Assembly (NCBI GenBank): GCA_001051155.2
Contig: JYIP02000006.1
Coordinates: forward strand, 1 to 64,000
DNA length: 64,000 nucleotides
Origin: Chrysoporthe austroafricana
Taxonomy: Eukaryota; Ascomycota; Sordariomycetes; Diaporthales; Cryphonectriaceae
Direction of reading: 5' to 3'
The position numbers were made by a program, and so were the translations under genes. The notes beneath the pieces are model-generated. The model did no database searches. It saw only the letters and a list, made by a program, of their open reading frames with translations, and had not been told where the DNA came from. Of this stretch, positions 25,840 through 39,283 are shown piece after piece. Numbering within the stretch: the first letter of the stretch is position 1; each line of letters starts with the position of its first letter.

Positions 25840-28450
25840 TCTTTCGGATCTTGCTTTTTCGAGATCGCCTTTCCCTGGCTTTTTCCGATATTCGCAATAC
25901 AATTCTATAAACTAATATTACATAATTCCGGAAATAGTTTATATCTTTCAATTCCATTTTGCTCGCTATATATTTAAGATATTTATATATAATAAACTCG
26001 CTAAACTTTTCGGCTTGCTTTTTTTCTTTTAAATATTAATTATCAAAATAATTATTCCTTTTAATAAGTCGGCAATATGGGAATATTCGCTCTTATATTG
26101 TCTGCCGCTTATCGCTTATACAATCCGGGCATTAAGTCGTATTTATAAGAAACGGGAAAAAGTCTAACTTTAATTCCAATTCCATTTCGAATTTAATAGA
26201 GCATAAAATAGCTTATTAATTAACTTGCATTTTAGAATTTTATTATTTGCATTTAACTATTTCTTTTTTGCTATACAAATTAATATAAAAATCGATAATC
26301 TTAATAATAAAATATTTTCTCTTTTCGTTAATTAAATTTTCGGGTTAATAATAAAATATTTCAGCCAATTTCATACATTTTAAAATAACAAAATTAATAG
26401 CTAGCTTTTCGTAATGCTTTACTTCTTACCTTTTTGCTTGCCTTTCGAAATCTTAAATCGGATAATTATAAAAACAATATTTGCAATAATCTTTAATAAT
26501 CCGTTTTTCTTTTTGCAATCGTTTCGACCTGATTTTATTCGTAAGATTGCGGATTTCTAACTCGTATTCCCGATTATCGAATCGGTACCGGCCTTGCTTA
26601 AGCTGCGCCCGCCGCTTTTCCAGACTAATAATTTTCGGATTTAAAAATAAGCTCGCTTATATTTCGAGTAGGATTATATCCCTTATAGCGCAAAGGTTTC
26701 TAGTAAGGCTAATGTATATAAATAGCCGGAAAAGCTAGTTTTCTATTTCTTTTTTCAAGAAAGCATTTTGAAAATCGAAATTAGCAATTTCATTCAAATA
26801 AGCGTCTTGGAATACGAAAAACTTAAGATTATACTGTATTATCTAATTATATATAGCATTTGGCGCATTTCTTGAAATAAGTAATAAGCTTAATAATAAT
26901 TTTCCAAGCTTTTTGGAAATATTAACTTATTATTAGCAGCATTTGCAGCCCTTTTTTATTTAAATTTAAGCGTTTATTTCTTTTTAAATCTAGCATTTAA
27001 GCTTTGTTAACTTATATAATCTTTCAATATAGAATAAAGTATCGCTTTATTTTCCGAAAAAGACTTATTTCTGCCGATATAGCAAAAGAATAAAGTTTTT
27101 AGCCAATATTATTTCTATTATAAAAATAAGCATTGCACGCTAATAAAAAGCTCGGTTTCGAAAATAAATCTTATATTATAAAAATATTATATATTAAAAG
27201 CATAATAATATAATACGAAAGCGATAAAAAGCAATACAAAATAGAATAAAAGCTTTTTAGAAAATATAAAAAAAAAATTATTTTAATATATATTAACAAA
27301 TACAAATCTTAATAATTTCAAATATATATACGGCTTTAGTTTATTATTATACCTTTTATAATAAATAAACTTAATAGATATAATTAAAATAGCGTATTCC
27401 GTAATTGAATAACGGACGATTATTATTATAATATTTTCATAATAAAGCGCTTTTAATTAGTTTTTACCGATAATTTCTTTTTAAAATAGCTTATATAATT
27501 CCCGGGACTTTTAATTTATCGTTTTTATATTAGCCGCAATATTTTTAATATTTGCGCTAGTATTATTACTTGTTAATATAATAGCTTTATTACCGAAAAG
27601 CTTTTCAAAAAAGCTATCTTTTAATACTCTCTTCTTATTATTTACAAGCTTATTTAATTGCATTCCGGTATAGCAAATAATCTTATAATATCTTTTCAAA
27701 TTAAAATATTAAAATTCAAAAGGCTAAATGCTAATATTATAAGCGATATTGAAAATTAATATAGCTCGTAAAGAATTTATATTTAATACGGGTTTGCTAT
27801 TAATATTAAAGGTTTTCAAGCCGAAATGCGAAATCAATATATAATTATAATACTGCTAATATATTAGCAACTTTAGCATAAGAACCCGGAATTAAAAAAT
27901 AATAAAGTCCGCATTTTATAAAACTTTTTAAAATTATTGCAATCGGAATATTTGCTTATAACGGTAATATAAAATTGTTAAAATTAATAAATATATTCTT
28001 GTAATATATTTTAAGATTTGATTTAATAGTTTTCGCAAACTTAGAAAAAGAAATCCTATATTATTATATAGTTTAAGCTTTTAATTATTTTATACTATTC
28101 GCTTATTTTTATATTCTTGCAATATTTATTTCGAAAGGATTAGCTAAAGCAAATGCAAAAAATGCTTAGCATAATACTTATCGATTAATAAACGGACCGT
28201 TTTTATTTGCTAAAGATATTGCTTATATTAATTTCGGTTTCAATAGCATATTTAAGCTTAATAAATCGCATTTATTCTAGTTATTTACAATATACGATAT
28301 ACTTTTCAGCTAATAGTAATACTTATTTTTTGCCGAAAAAGGCATTAGCTTCTCGAGCAGCAATTCGGTTAATAAAGTTAGTATAATAATTGCTAATATT
28401 ATTTGCGCCGGAATTATATTTAGCCGCTACTTTTCTTGCAAGTATTTAAG
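25840..28450 (-). pseudogene. RIP-inactivated DUF3435/FluG-domain tyrosine recombinase
   Basis: On the minus strand the C-terminal half is clear. It reads VFQDAYLNEIANFDFQNAFL, then a basic helical stretch with SLTRN and KQGRYRFDNREYELEIRNLT (about 26,450-26,850). A degenerate C2H2-like tail follows (PDCISDKRQT about 26,060-26,140; YFRNY near 25,930). This order is typical of long fungal DUF3435 ('FluG domain') proteins, whose catalytic domain belongs to the tyrosine recombinases that include Starship captains. The N-terminal half (27-28.45 kb) is too decayed to place catalytic residues. It sits upstream of the NLR relic on the same strand. Many Gln codons are stops. Not every DUF3435 protein of this class is a proven captain. 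Confidence 0.68.
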
Positions 28451-28860
28451 CAAAGAGCAAATTATAGCGGAATGAATATAATATATATAAAGATAATACG
28501 AGAATTGAAAGCGAAGTCGGGTATTTAAAGCTTTGCTAAATAAAATTTTATTAATAGCTAAAACGGAATCGGGCCATTATTAATTTAAAGGGAATCGAGG
28601 TATATAGAAAAGAAAAGGAGCTTATAAATATATATAAAAAGCTAAGCTAAAGAAGCTAGAACTGGCCTTATAAGGGATTATTCGTATAAAAGTAAAAAAG
28701 CGAATAGCTTTAAAGCAAGAATATTTAAAGTATAATATTAAGTAAATATATAATTACTAATATATATACAATACTTGTTGAGAACTTGCACGCTTAATAT
28801 TAAAGCCGCTTGATTTAGCAGAGCGCGTTAGCTAAATTTAGCGAGTAAGCTATCGCATTC
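28451..28860. other. AT-rich interval, no gene recognised
   Basis: Contains TACTTGTTGAGAACTTGCAC near 28,773, less AT-biased than its surroundings, at the boundary between the DUF3435 relic side and element F. No matching partner was found in the window. Confidence 0.35.
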
Positions 28861-31800
28861 TCGATTTTATTTATAATACGTTTTCAAATATTAGTATTAA
28901 TTCTTTTTCATTTTCTATTATTTATAAGAATATAATATATTATTAAATATATTTTGTTTCGCATATCGCTTATTTCTAAAGCGTTTTGATTTCTGATAGC
29001 TTTAAGTATTTGTTTTTTATTAAGCTAAACTTTTCCGAATTAATATATTTATTTTATATTTCGGAAACGGAACGTTTTTTTTAGAATTAGATTTTCTTAT
29101 AATTCTATAAGCTATATTTCCTTATATTATTTCGTATTAAACTAAATTTTTGCTAATCGTTAATTATTTATATTTCTAGCTTGTTTTTAACTTTTGCTTT
29201 TAAGTTCGAAATAATTATAACCTTTCCTTATATTCCGGCAAATGCTTTTGCTTTAAGAATATATTTAAGCTTATTTGAACGTATTTTCTTTATATTATCT
29301 TTAGTAATTAAATCTTTTTTTATATTTTTAATTGCAATTATTTTAATAAATACAGCTTATTCTTATAAAATTTAGCTAATAGTTTAATCGATTCGAAAAT
29401 TATATTTTTTAAACCAAAATATTTTTAAGATTATATTATATTATACTATTTCTATAATATTAAAAATAGCTTTTATTATAAGTTTTTAAATTAAAATAAA
29501 TAAATAATTAGTTTCTATATCGATTATTTTTAAATTATATGCAACCGCTTTTCTTTTTATAATATTAAGTTTATAAAAACCTTTTTTTTTTTATATCCAG
29601 AAAATCCGATTCTTATTAATTATTTTCAGCAAAATAAAATTTCTTTATATGCTATTATTTATTAGCGTTTTATATCGGTACTTATTATAATATATATTTA
29701 AAATAATATGCTTATAATTTTTTCCGTTAATAGCGTATAAGGATTTCGTAATTCTAATTATTTATTATTCTATTATAAGCAATTCTTCTTTTTTGAAATT
29801 TTTTAAGCATTTTTTGCTGCTTGCTATATTAGCCGCTTTGCTTAAACTTAACCGTATTATTTAATTCTTTTAACTTTATATTATTTTCTAACTTTATTGA
29901 ATATATATAAGAAATATGCTATTATAAAATATTAACCTTAAATAGTTTTGCTATTTATATACGCTTATAAGTAATTATTGGATAGTTCGATATATATATT
30001 ATTATCTTTAATATATAGGATTTTTCGAAATTTTTTTTATATTTTTTCGATTAATTCTATTAAATCTTTTTATTTTTATAACGGCAATTAATTATTTTAA
30101 ACTTTTTCCTTAAAATCTATTTAGCAATTATAATAAATATAGTATATTTAAGCAAATTTATAATAATAAAAATATAAATAGCTAATTCGTCCGTTTTTTT
30201 AAAATTAATATTTTCCGTTCTAAAAAAGAATTCTTTAAAAGAGTTTATTTAAAATAAGCTTATAAATAATATATTCGATTTCCGTATATTTTGTTTTTCA
30301 GATTTCGTATTTAATGCAATTTTCTGGCCGGAATTTAATAATCGTATTTTCTATTTTTATTTCGTTATTTTATTCCGAAATAAATAAATTATTTAATTAT
30401 TTATTTAAAAGCTTTAATTTCGCAATAATAGCGCTAAGTATTAGGCTTAATTATTTTATTTCTTCTTTTAAAGCTTTTATTAAGTTTCGTTTTTCGTAAT
30501 ATTCTATTAAGAATTTTCTTAAATTTAAATTATTTTATTTTTATTTATTAGAATAATCTGAATCGCTTTGCGTAATAATTATATTATAAAGCAGTCTTTT
30601 TTAATTTATAACAAGCTATTATTACTTTTTGGATTTGTATAAAAATTATCCTAAATTTTCTTTATTCGAAAAGTATAATATACAATAATCCTTATAATAA
30701 GCCGTCCAATAGAAACTGCTATAATTAAAATCCGTTACTTTTTTTAGCAGAATATTTTTATTTAATTAATTAAGTTCCTATTGCTAAGCGATATTAATTT
30801 ATTATTCGGGAACTGGTTTTTATTTTCGTTTTCTTAGCTGCTTATATTCGCGCGTAATATATTTTTATTATAATTATAGCAAATAATTTTATTTTTCTAG
30901 CTTTTAATTAAAATATCGATTTCTATAAATCCCGTATAAGTATTGCTGCTTTATATAATATTTATATATTATCGGTTATTATTATGCCGAAAAGGTTAGT
31001 ATTTATATTTTCGTTTGCTATTAATAATTAGCCGTAATATTTATAATTAGCTTTTTTTTTTATAATATTTTTCCTTAAATCTTTTAAAGAGTTTATTATC
31101 GATACGTATAGCTATTATTACGAATTCCGAAAAATTATTAAGTTTATTAACTTTAGAAAATTTATCTTTTATTCTTTCTTTAAATCCTTTATAAAATTAG
31201 GATATTATAAGTTTATTATCTTAATTAAAGCAGGTATAAATCTATTTGAATTTAGCAAAATAAGCTAAAGCTAATTGCATTTATTGCAAGTTAATTAATT
31301 ATTATTCTGCTATTCGTTTTTTATTTGAATTTCCGAAAGCTTCTTTAATAGCCTTTTTAAAATTGCTAAAAGAGTTAAAGATTTTTTTAGTTTTATATTT
31401 CCGGTTTTCGAAATAAGCTAAATTATTAAAGTAATTGCGAAAGGCTAGCTTATATTATATTAAAGCATTGCTTTCCAAATAAATGCTAGCGAATATAACC
31501 TTGCTTTTTTTTATTAAGAATTGAATATAATTGTATATAAAATAAGCCTTATATTAAATAATAAAGGATTAAAGCGTTCTTTTATTTTCTTTATAAAAAG
31601 TAAGTTTATTTATTTTGTAAATTTTAATACTAGCTATAATTTCGAATTATTTAATATATTCCTGGAAAGCTATTACGATTTCTATAAGTTTGGGGCTATT
31701 ATTATTGCTAGTTGAAAGAATAAGCATTTAAAAAGCTATCGTATTTCCGTATTATATAAAGGGTATATATTAAACCGTTTTTAAATAAGAGTTATCAAAA
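28861..31800 (-). pseudogene. Element F: gag and protease region of a chromovirus
   Basis: Reverse-complement match to about 33.5-36.4 kb of element A: gag about 30.9-31.8 kb, then the protease/pre-RT region down to about 28.9 kb, with conserved words such as TTTCGGGTATTT replaced by RIP variants. RT onward and the 3' LTR are missing. Open pieces (for example 29,181-29,375 plus strand) are shadows. Confidence 0.75.
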
Positions 31801-32176
31801 TATTATAAGGTTAAAAAGGTTTATACTAATAAGAGCGGTATTAAATATAAGCTTAAATAAGAAAATACGTTAAGTTTATAAGTATAAAAGGTTTATAAAC
31901 TATAAAGCTATTATTTATAGTCGAAGTAATATTTAAATTAACGATTAAAAAGCTATAATAATCTATTTAATAAATATCCTATTTTTATATATCTAGCTTT
32001 TCAGTCTTAAACCGTAAGGACCGATATCGATAGTATCGGTTTTTGCCGGATCGGCTAAACCGATAGCGGTCCTATCGGTTTATACTCTAACCTTTATGTT
32101 TATATAAGCATTTTAACTTTATCTTGCTTGTTTGCTATTCCGTAACCGGAGCGGGTTTTTATAGCAAGTTATAATA
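31801..32176 (-). repeat. Element F 5' LTR (minus orientation)
   Basis: Ends are TATTATAAGG and TTATAATA. The inner end lacks the usual CGCTGCAATAATCC segment (small deletion, 376 bp total). U3 contains several ACCGATA/TATCGGT words around 32,024-32,090. The outer end adjoins a partial R-family unit, which it probably interrupts. Confidence 0.8.
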
Positions 32177-32412
32177 GATTTGCAATTGCAATATTCTTAA
32201 AAGTTGCTTAATTCTTATATTTAAATATATTATAAAGTATATTAAATAAATAAGAAATCGAATTAAAGCAATATAAATACTTTAAAAAACGGATTGAAAA
32301 TAATTTATATAATTTCAAAATAATTTTTTATTCCCGGTTTTTACTAGCGCTAAATTTTTGCTTATATAAAAAAACTGTTTTTTACTTTAAAAATACTTTA
32401 ATTTAAAAATAA
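32177..32412 (+). repeat. R-family repeat, partial third locus
   Basis: The right half of a ~460-bp unit, from TTTGCAATTGCAAT to TTTAATTTAAAAATA, as at 1,360-1,592 and 12,150-12,393. Its left half is missing, because element F's LTR adjoins directly. Confidence 0.75.
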
Positions 32413-33026
32413 GTTATTAATTCGGATATTATATACGGAAAGCTTATTTTCTTAATAGCTACGTTCCTTATGAAATTAACTTATATTTAATACTTAATTA
32501 CTATTTATTTCCGATTTGCAAAAATAGTTAACGATATATTAGAGTTTTGCATTTGAAAAGTTATAAGTTTTAACTTTATTATTAATTATAAAAGCTGAGT
32601 ATTTATTTAATACAATAGTTACTTGAACGATATATAAGGTTTATGCACGTTTTAGCTTTTAATTTCAATACTAGTATAAGCGGATTAAAACTTTTAAACT
32701 TTGCAATTAATTACGGATTAATAATATAAATACGTAAGGAAACGGGTTACTTTTAGCATTAAGCTAAGAGTAAATAAGTCGAATACCGAGAGATTTTCTG
32801 AGTTGCTTTAAACGGTAAACGAGCCGTAAACGTTTTTACGAGCTATTAACTTTCGAAAATAAGATAAGCTTATATAAGAGCTGCTTTTATCAGTTTAATG
32901 GACTTTGCGAGTTAAAATTTAAGGTTTTAATAAAGTTATATTATATTAGCTTTAAGTGAAAATGTTTATGCTACTTGAATATTTAGTTGGCAGTATAATA
33001 ATATTTTTGTTTGTATGTATTAACTA
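32413..33026. other. Unique AT-rich DNA, weak RIP signature
   Basis: No gene seen. TpG and CpA are clearly more frequent here (for example GTGAAAATGTTTATGC near 32,957) than in the flanking repeats, so this looks like single-copy DNA into which element A inserted. The bases 33,022-33,026 (AACTA) are the left target duplication of element A. Confidence 0.55.
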
Positions 33027-33451
33027 TATTATAACTCAATAAGAATTAGAAAGGATGCAAGCCGGAAAGCAAGGCCGAACTAATCAAATATTACTTTTAG
33101 CAAAAAACTAAAGAAACCTTATAACCGCTTACGCAATTAAGGGTTAAGGTTAAATAAGATAAGGATTACTGGATTATTAAATTATTAAGAAAGCTAATAA
33201 TTCAGAACTAAAAAGCTAAATATATAAAAATAAAATATTTATTAAATAAATTATTATAGCTTTTCAGTCGTAAATTTAAATATTACTTAAACCTTATTAT
33301 ATATTCTAATAATAGCCGTATAAGCTTATAAATATTATAAATATTTATTAAACAAATTTCCGGTATTTAAAGCTATATTTAATACCGTTTTTGCTAATAT
33401 AAACCCTTTAACTTTATAATTTATCTTAGGATTATTGCAGCATTTATAATA
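33027..33451 (+). repeat. Element A 5' LTR
   Basis: 425 bp, starting TATTATAACTCAA and ending TTATAATA (RIP forms of TGTTATAA..TTATAACA). Strongly AT-shifted compared with the 3' LTR. Confidence 0.9.
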
Positions 33452-33479
33452 TTTTTACGACTTTTATTCAAAAACGGTT

Positions 33480-34560
33480 TAATATATACTTTTTAAATAA
33501 TATCGGAAATACGATAGCGCTTTAGACCTTATCCTTTTCTAGCAATTAAGCTTTTCAGAAAGAAGCCCTAATTATCCTTATTAACGAATAGTTCTAGCAA
33601 TAAAATATAGCCTTATACTAGCAGCTTAAAAAAATTAAAAACGAAATTTTCCGCTTTAATGCTTTCTAGCAAGCTAAAGCTTTCAAGCTTAATAAGCTTA
33701 AGTTTTATAAAAGCATTCAAAAAGACTTCCAGGCTTTCTTAATTTAATTCAAGGCTTATTTCAAACATTATAGCGCTTAATTTAAAATTACTTATAATAA
33801 GATTGATTTCGCGGGAAGCCGTTTCGAAAAGACTGCCTTTCAATAATAAAAACTGATTTTCCGTAATTATCTGAATAATAATAAAGATTTCCGTTCCGAA
33901 AATATTAAGCGCATTTTCTAGCGCTATTCCAATTTCGAATTAGCCTTTACTAAAACTTTTGGAAATCCGGATAAGAGATATACCGTAATACGGCAATTGG
34001 AAACATTCTGACAAACTAGCTTAGCTGCAAACTGTATAGCTAAATTCAAGCAAATTATCGCTTATCTTAATTACGAAAACGAACTTTTTATAAATGCTTA
34101 CTATACGGGATTTAAGGAAGAAATTAAGGATAAGCTTTATAAAGAAAACCGATTTAAAAAATTTAGCAAATTCATTAATAAAGCGGTTCGTATTAATAAC
34201 TAGCTTTACGAGCGGCGCTAATAACGATAGAAAAATTATAATAATGCTTTAAAATACTAACTTAATTCAAGAAAGCGTAGGTTTTAATAGAAAATACGAA
34301 ATAGTACGGCTTATTTAAGCATAATATATGCTAAACTTATAAAATTAAATGCTTTTATACGAGAATAATGCAAAAGGGTTACCTGTTATAATTGCGGCAA
34401 AAAAAGCTATATCGCGCGCAATTGCTATTAAGAAAAGAAAAAGCGAGACTAGAAATTAATCCCGGAAAGATAAGTTAATATCGCTTAGCAATAGAAACCC
34501 AATTAGCTAAGCAATAATATCTTATCGGAATAAGTAGCGGACTATAATTATAGCAGCATA
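33480..34560 (+). pseudogene. Element A gag
   Basis: A retrotransposon gag core is visible near 33,720-34,230 (for example FKITYNKIDFAG, then FINKAVRINNQLYERR if one stop is ignored). It is followed by a zinc knuckle at 34,384-34,425 that reads C-x2-C-x4-Y-x4-C. The His of the CCHC motif is Tyr, a C-to-T change. Numerous TAA/TAG occur in frame. Gag would form the retrotransposon particle and bind its RNA. It is inactive. Confidence 0.88.
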
Positions 34561-37500
34561 AGCTAGATAGCTTGCTATTAAAATTATTGCTTATTGCATT
34601 TCTTAGCAAAAAAAGGTTTAAGATAATTCTTATACAAACTTAAAAAATAGAAATAATTCGCTATAGGAAAAAAAAGCTTTATTTATAATACTGCTATAAA
34701 TAATAGCGATTCTAATTATTCAAACAATTTATTAGACGTTAAAGAGAAAGATTTAGGAAAGTTTCCTTTAAACTACTATTTTGAATAACGATAAAATATA
34801 ATAGTAAAGGAAGAATTCGGTATTCGGGAAATGGAAATACTTATACCCAATATTATATTTGAAAAAGCAGCACTGCAAGATAGATAGCCGGATAACTTAT
34901 TAACCCTTACGCTCGAAAAAGAATTTAATATAGAAATAGAAGAAACGGTTATTTAGCGCATAAAGCAAGAACGACCGAAATAGGATAGCTGGATATTTAA
35001 GCATATGAAAGTTAAGCATTTTATTTACGAACTTATATTACAAGAACTCTTCCAAAATATCCCGTTCCAAAATAGCGAATATAGACCTTAAGAAAATAGA
35101 AAGATTAATTACTTATACTTTCGTTATTACGAACTTGCTTAGATATATTATATTTATTACAATTGCTAAATATACTTTAACGAAAAAGTCAAATATAATT
35201 GATTCCTAATTAAGGAATAAGACTAATTGATTTAACCTATTATAGAATCCCGAAAAAGATATAGAAAAATCTTGCATATTAAGAACAATAACGCTTATAT
35301 TAAATTACCCGATAATTGCTTATAGAAATGCATTTAAGGAAAAATAATATAGGAATAATATTACGTTATAGCATATTCTATTTATATGCAAGATAAGGCT
35401 AAAAAATAATATCGACTGCAAAAAGCCGAAAAAGCAAAGCAATATAGCTAAAGCCAAATACGAAAACTAATAAGGCAAGTAGTAAGAGAAGCTTAGAATA
35501 TTCCAAAAAGGAAGGATTGCTTATAACGGGATAATAGCCGATTAGAATTACAAAATCCCTATATGCGATTATAAGAGAAAACGAGAAATATATTATATTA
35601 AATATATATATTAACAGGCAGCAATATAGCGCACTTTTGGATAATAATATATAAAAAAATTTTATTTTGCTAAAAATCGTTAATAGAAAACGAATCTTTT
35701 GAATATAAAAGAAAGATCCTTACAAACTCAATATTATAAAAAGAAAAGCGGTTGTATATAATTTTAATATAATCGATATAAAAACTAATTACTTACTTAT
35801 CTCGATTTAAAGCTTTATAATAGATATTACTTTCGATATTACAAATACGGTATAGCATAAATTAATTTTAAAAATATTTTAGCTTAAAAAGCATAATTTT
35901 CGAATCGATTGGATTATTAGCCAGATTTTATAAGAATAAGCTATACTTATTAAAAGGGTTGCAATTAACGAAAAAGGGAAAGTCTTAATTACTAAAGATA
36001 ATATTAGGAATATGCGCTTAAATAGGCTTAGAAATACTTTTAAAACAGACGGACTTGCTAAAATATAAGGAAGGGTTACGGATATTTCGAACTTATAATT
36101 ATAAATTGAAAACGGATTAGAAATTCAAACGATTAGCAACCGATAGAAAATCGATATAATGCAGAATAATATAAAGTTATATAAACTATAGAACTATAAA
36201 GAAATATAGCTTTCAAAACGATAAATACAGAAAAGTTATAGGAAGGAATTCGGGCTAATATGCAATAAATACCCGAAACTATCAGAAATCAAACCCTGAA
36301 AATAATAATAAGAAATAAGCAAAACAAAGTATGCTTAACGATACCTTTTATTCTTCCAAATCTCAGAAAACGAGAAAAGACCGTTATTAGAATTCAGGAA
36401 TATACTAAAAGAATATTACAAATTCAAGAAATTATAGCAAAAGAAATTCGATACCGGCTTATCAGAATATAACCTTTTTAATTATAAAATCTTATTGAAA
36501 AAAGGAACGAAATTGCAAAACTACTTTATTTATAAGCTCGACTAAGCAAAGCTCGAAATACTCAAAGAATATATTAATAAGAATCTGAAAAAAAGCTATA
36601 TACAGAAATTGCAATCGCTTGCAAAATACTCAATCCTATTCGTACTTAAGAAAAACGGCAAATTACGATTTTATATAGATTATTAATAACTTAACGATAT
36701 TATAATTAAGAATTGCTATTCCTTATTTCTAATAGGAAAAATGCAAGATCGATTAATAAGAATAAACTGGTTTATTACGTTCGATTTCAAGAAAAGATAT
36801 TACTATATTCGAATTAAGGAAGATAATATTTGGAAAATAGCATTCAGGATTCATTACGGACATTTTGAATACGTAATTTTACTTTTTAAACTAACTAACG
36901 TATTCGCATTTTTCCAAGAAATAATTAACGATATCTTTTGCAAATACTTAAATACTATTATTATTATTTATTTTAACGATATTTTGATTTATTTAAGAGA
37001 TTTTGAATTATATAAATAGCATATACGGCAAGTATTCCAGATTTTTTAAAATAATAAGTTTTTAATCGAATTAAGCAAATATTATTTTTATTAATAGAAA
37101 GTTAATTATTTCGGATATATAATAAAATTAAGCAGAATTAATATGCAAAAAGATAAAATTTAAGTAATAAAAGAATAGCTTATATTAGAAAAAATTAAGG
37201 AAATTAAAGCATTTTTCGGTTATATTAATTTTTATTAATAATTTATTCGAAATTATAGCAAAATCGCATATTCCTTTACGGATTTTATAAAAAAAGATTA
37301 AAAATTCGAATAAATATAAAAAGCATAAGAAGCATTCGATAAAATTAAGAAACGAATTATATTAGAATTTATATTTTGCGAAATAAATTCAAATAAGCCA
37401 TTTGAAATTAAAACCGATATATCGGATTATGCATTCGGAAAACAATTTAGCTAACGAAACGACTAGAAATGCTTTAAGATCGTAAGCAATTTCTCAAAAA

Positions 37501-39200
37501 AGTTAAATAAATTAGAATTCAATTATAGCATTCCAGATAAAGAATTAATAGCAATTATAAAAGCATTCGAAAAATAGCAATATTATTTAATCGAAACCAA
37601 ATACTAAATTATAATGCATTTCGATTATAAAAACTTAATAACGTTTATAATAATAAAAATCCTAAATAGATAATAAGTCAGATAAGCGGAATTCTTCTTA
37701 TAATTCGATTTAAAGATTATTTATTGCAAAAGATCCGAAAATGGCAAAGCAAACGCATTTAGCAAATAATCAAACTATTAGGATATAGAATTCAAAGAAT
37801 TCCAAAATATCTTTCGATAAAATAAGGATAGCAACTTTATAAACGAAACCAGAAAATTCAATACGATTATTAAGATCTTTAATAACGAAAAGAAACTAGA
37901 AAATATAATTACGAAAGAATAGAACGAATATATCAGAAATACGTATAGTATACTCGCATATAGCTATTAAAGAATTAGAGCTATATATAAAAGGATTAAA
38001 AGATACTAAAACCTTTCAGAATTAAAACGAAAAATCGAAAAAATCTTATAAGAATGCAATAATTGCAAGAAGAACAAGATTAAATATTATAAGCCTTATA
38101 AACTGCTTTAATTATTTCTTATCCCGGAAACAGTTTGGCAATTTATTAGCTAGGATTTTATTATTAAGCTATTCTTTTTACGAAAACCCTTAACTAAAAT
38201 GCAATATAATAGCATTCTAATAATGGTTTGCAAATTAAGCAAGTATATTTATTTCTTCTTTTATAAAAAAAGCAGCATAGCGGAAGATCTTATATATATA
38301 TTTCTCAAAATAGTTATAGCCAATTACAATATGCTTAAAAAAGTTATTTCCGATAGAAATAGAAAGTTTATATTAAACTTTTAAACCTTATTTATAAAAC
38401 TATTCGGAATATAGCAAAAGATATTTATAGCATTTTATTCGCAAACGGATAAATAAATAGAACGAACAAATTAAATCGTTAAGCAATATTTACAATATTA
38501 TATAAATTACGAATAGAATAACTAGGTTAATTTATTATTATTAATACAATTCGCATATAATAGCGCAAATATAAGCATAATGAAAAAATTACCGTTCTAT
38601 ACGCTTTATAGCTATAACTCAATAGCCTATTATAATAAATTACTAAAAACAAATGCAAAAGCAGCAGAAAAACGGATTCGGAAAATCAAGAAAATCTAGA
38701 AAGAATTTCAAAAAAAACTAAAATTTATATAAGAAAGAATAACGAAATATACTAATTCCAAAAGGATTAAAAAACCAATCTTATAGGAAAAAGATAAAAT
38801 CTATCTTATTTAACAAAAAAAATATATTAGAATAATAAAACCTTTTTACTCGTTAAACTATAAGAAACTTAGCCTATTTAGAATTCTAAAAAGAATCTCA
38901 AATATCAATTTCGAATTCGCATTACTTTATAAAATAAGAATTTACCGAATTTTCCATATTTCGCTCTTCAAACTAATATCAAAAATAGCCGAAACGGATA
39001 AATTAATACAAATCGAAACTAACGAACCGGAATACGAAATTAAACGAATTCTCAAATACCGAAACCTAACCAAATACAGAAAATACCTAATCAAATGGAA
39101 AAGATACTATTCAAGCGAAAACAGCTAAGAACTAATTAATAACCTGAATAATATACGATAAGCATTCAAGAAATATTGGGAAAGGCAACTAATTACTTAG
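34561..39200 (+). pseudogene. Element A pol (protease-RT-RNase H-integrase-chromodomain)
   Basis: An aspartic protease remnant near 35,600 reads LLDNN where DSG is expected. The RT (about 36.5-37.3 kb; longest open piece 36,741-37,019, 92 codons) has its YxDD box as YFND (36,969-36,980), with the first catalytic Asp now Asn. RNase H lies at about 37.4-37.75 kb and integrase at about 37.8-38.9 kb (open piece 38,199-38,384 with AKxS-like LSKYIYFF..KSSIAEDL). The C-terminal chromodomain at 38,995-39,190 (EIKRILKYRN..LIKWKRYY) marks this as a chromovirus, whose integrase can be guided to heterochromatin. Stops replace Gln and Trp codons throughout. Confidence 0.9.
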
Positions 39201-39283
39201 CCGGAAAAATAATCAGAAAGACTTGGTATAATCTCGTATCCCAGGATTAAGTTAATACTAGACTAGTCGATATCAGAACCAAA

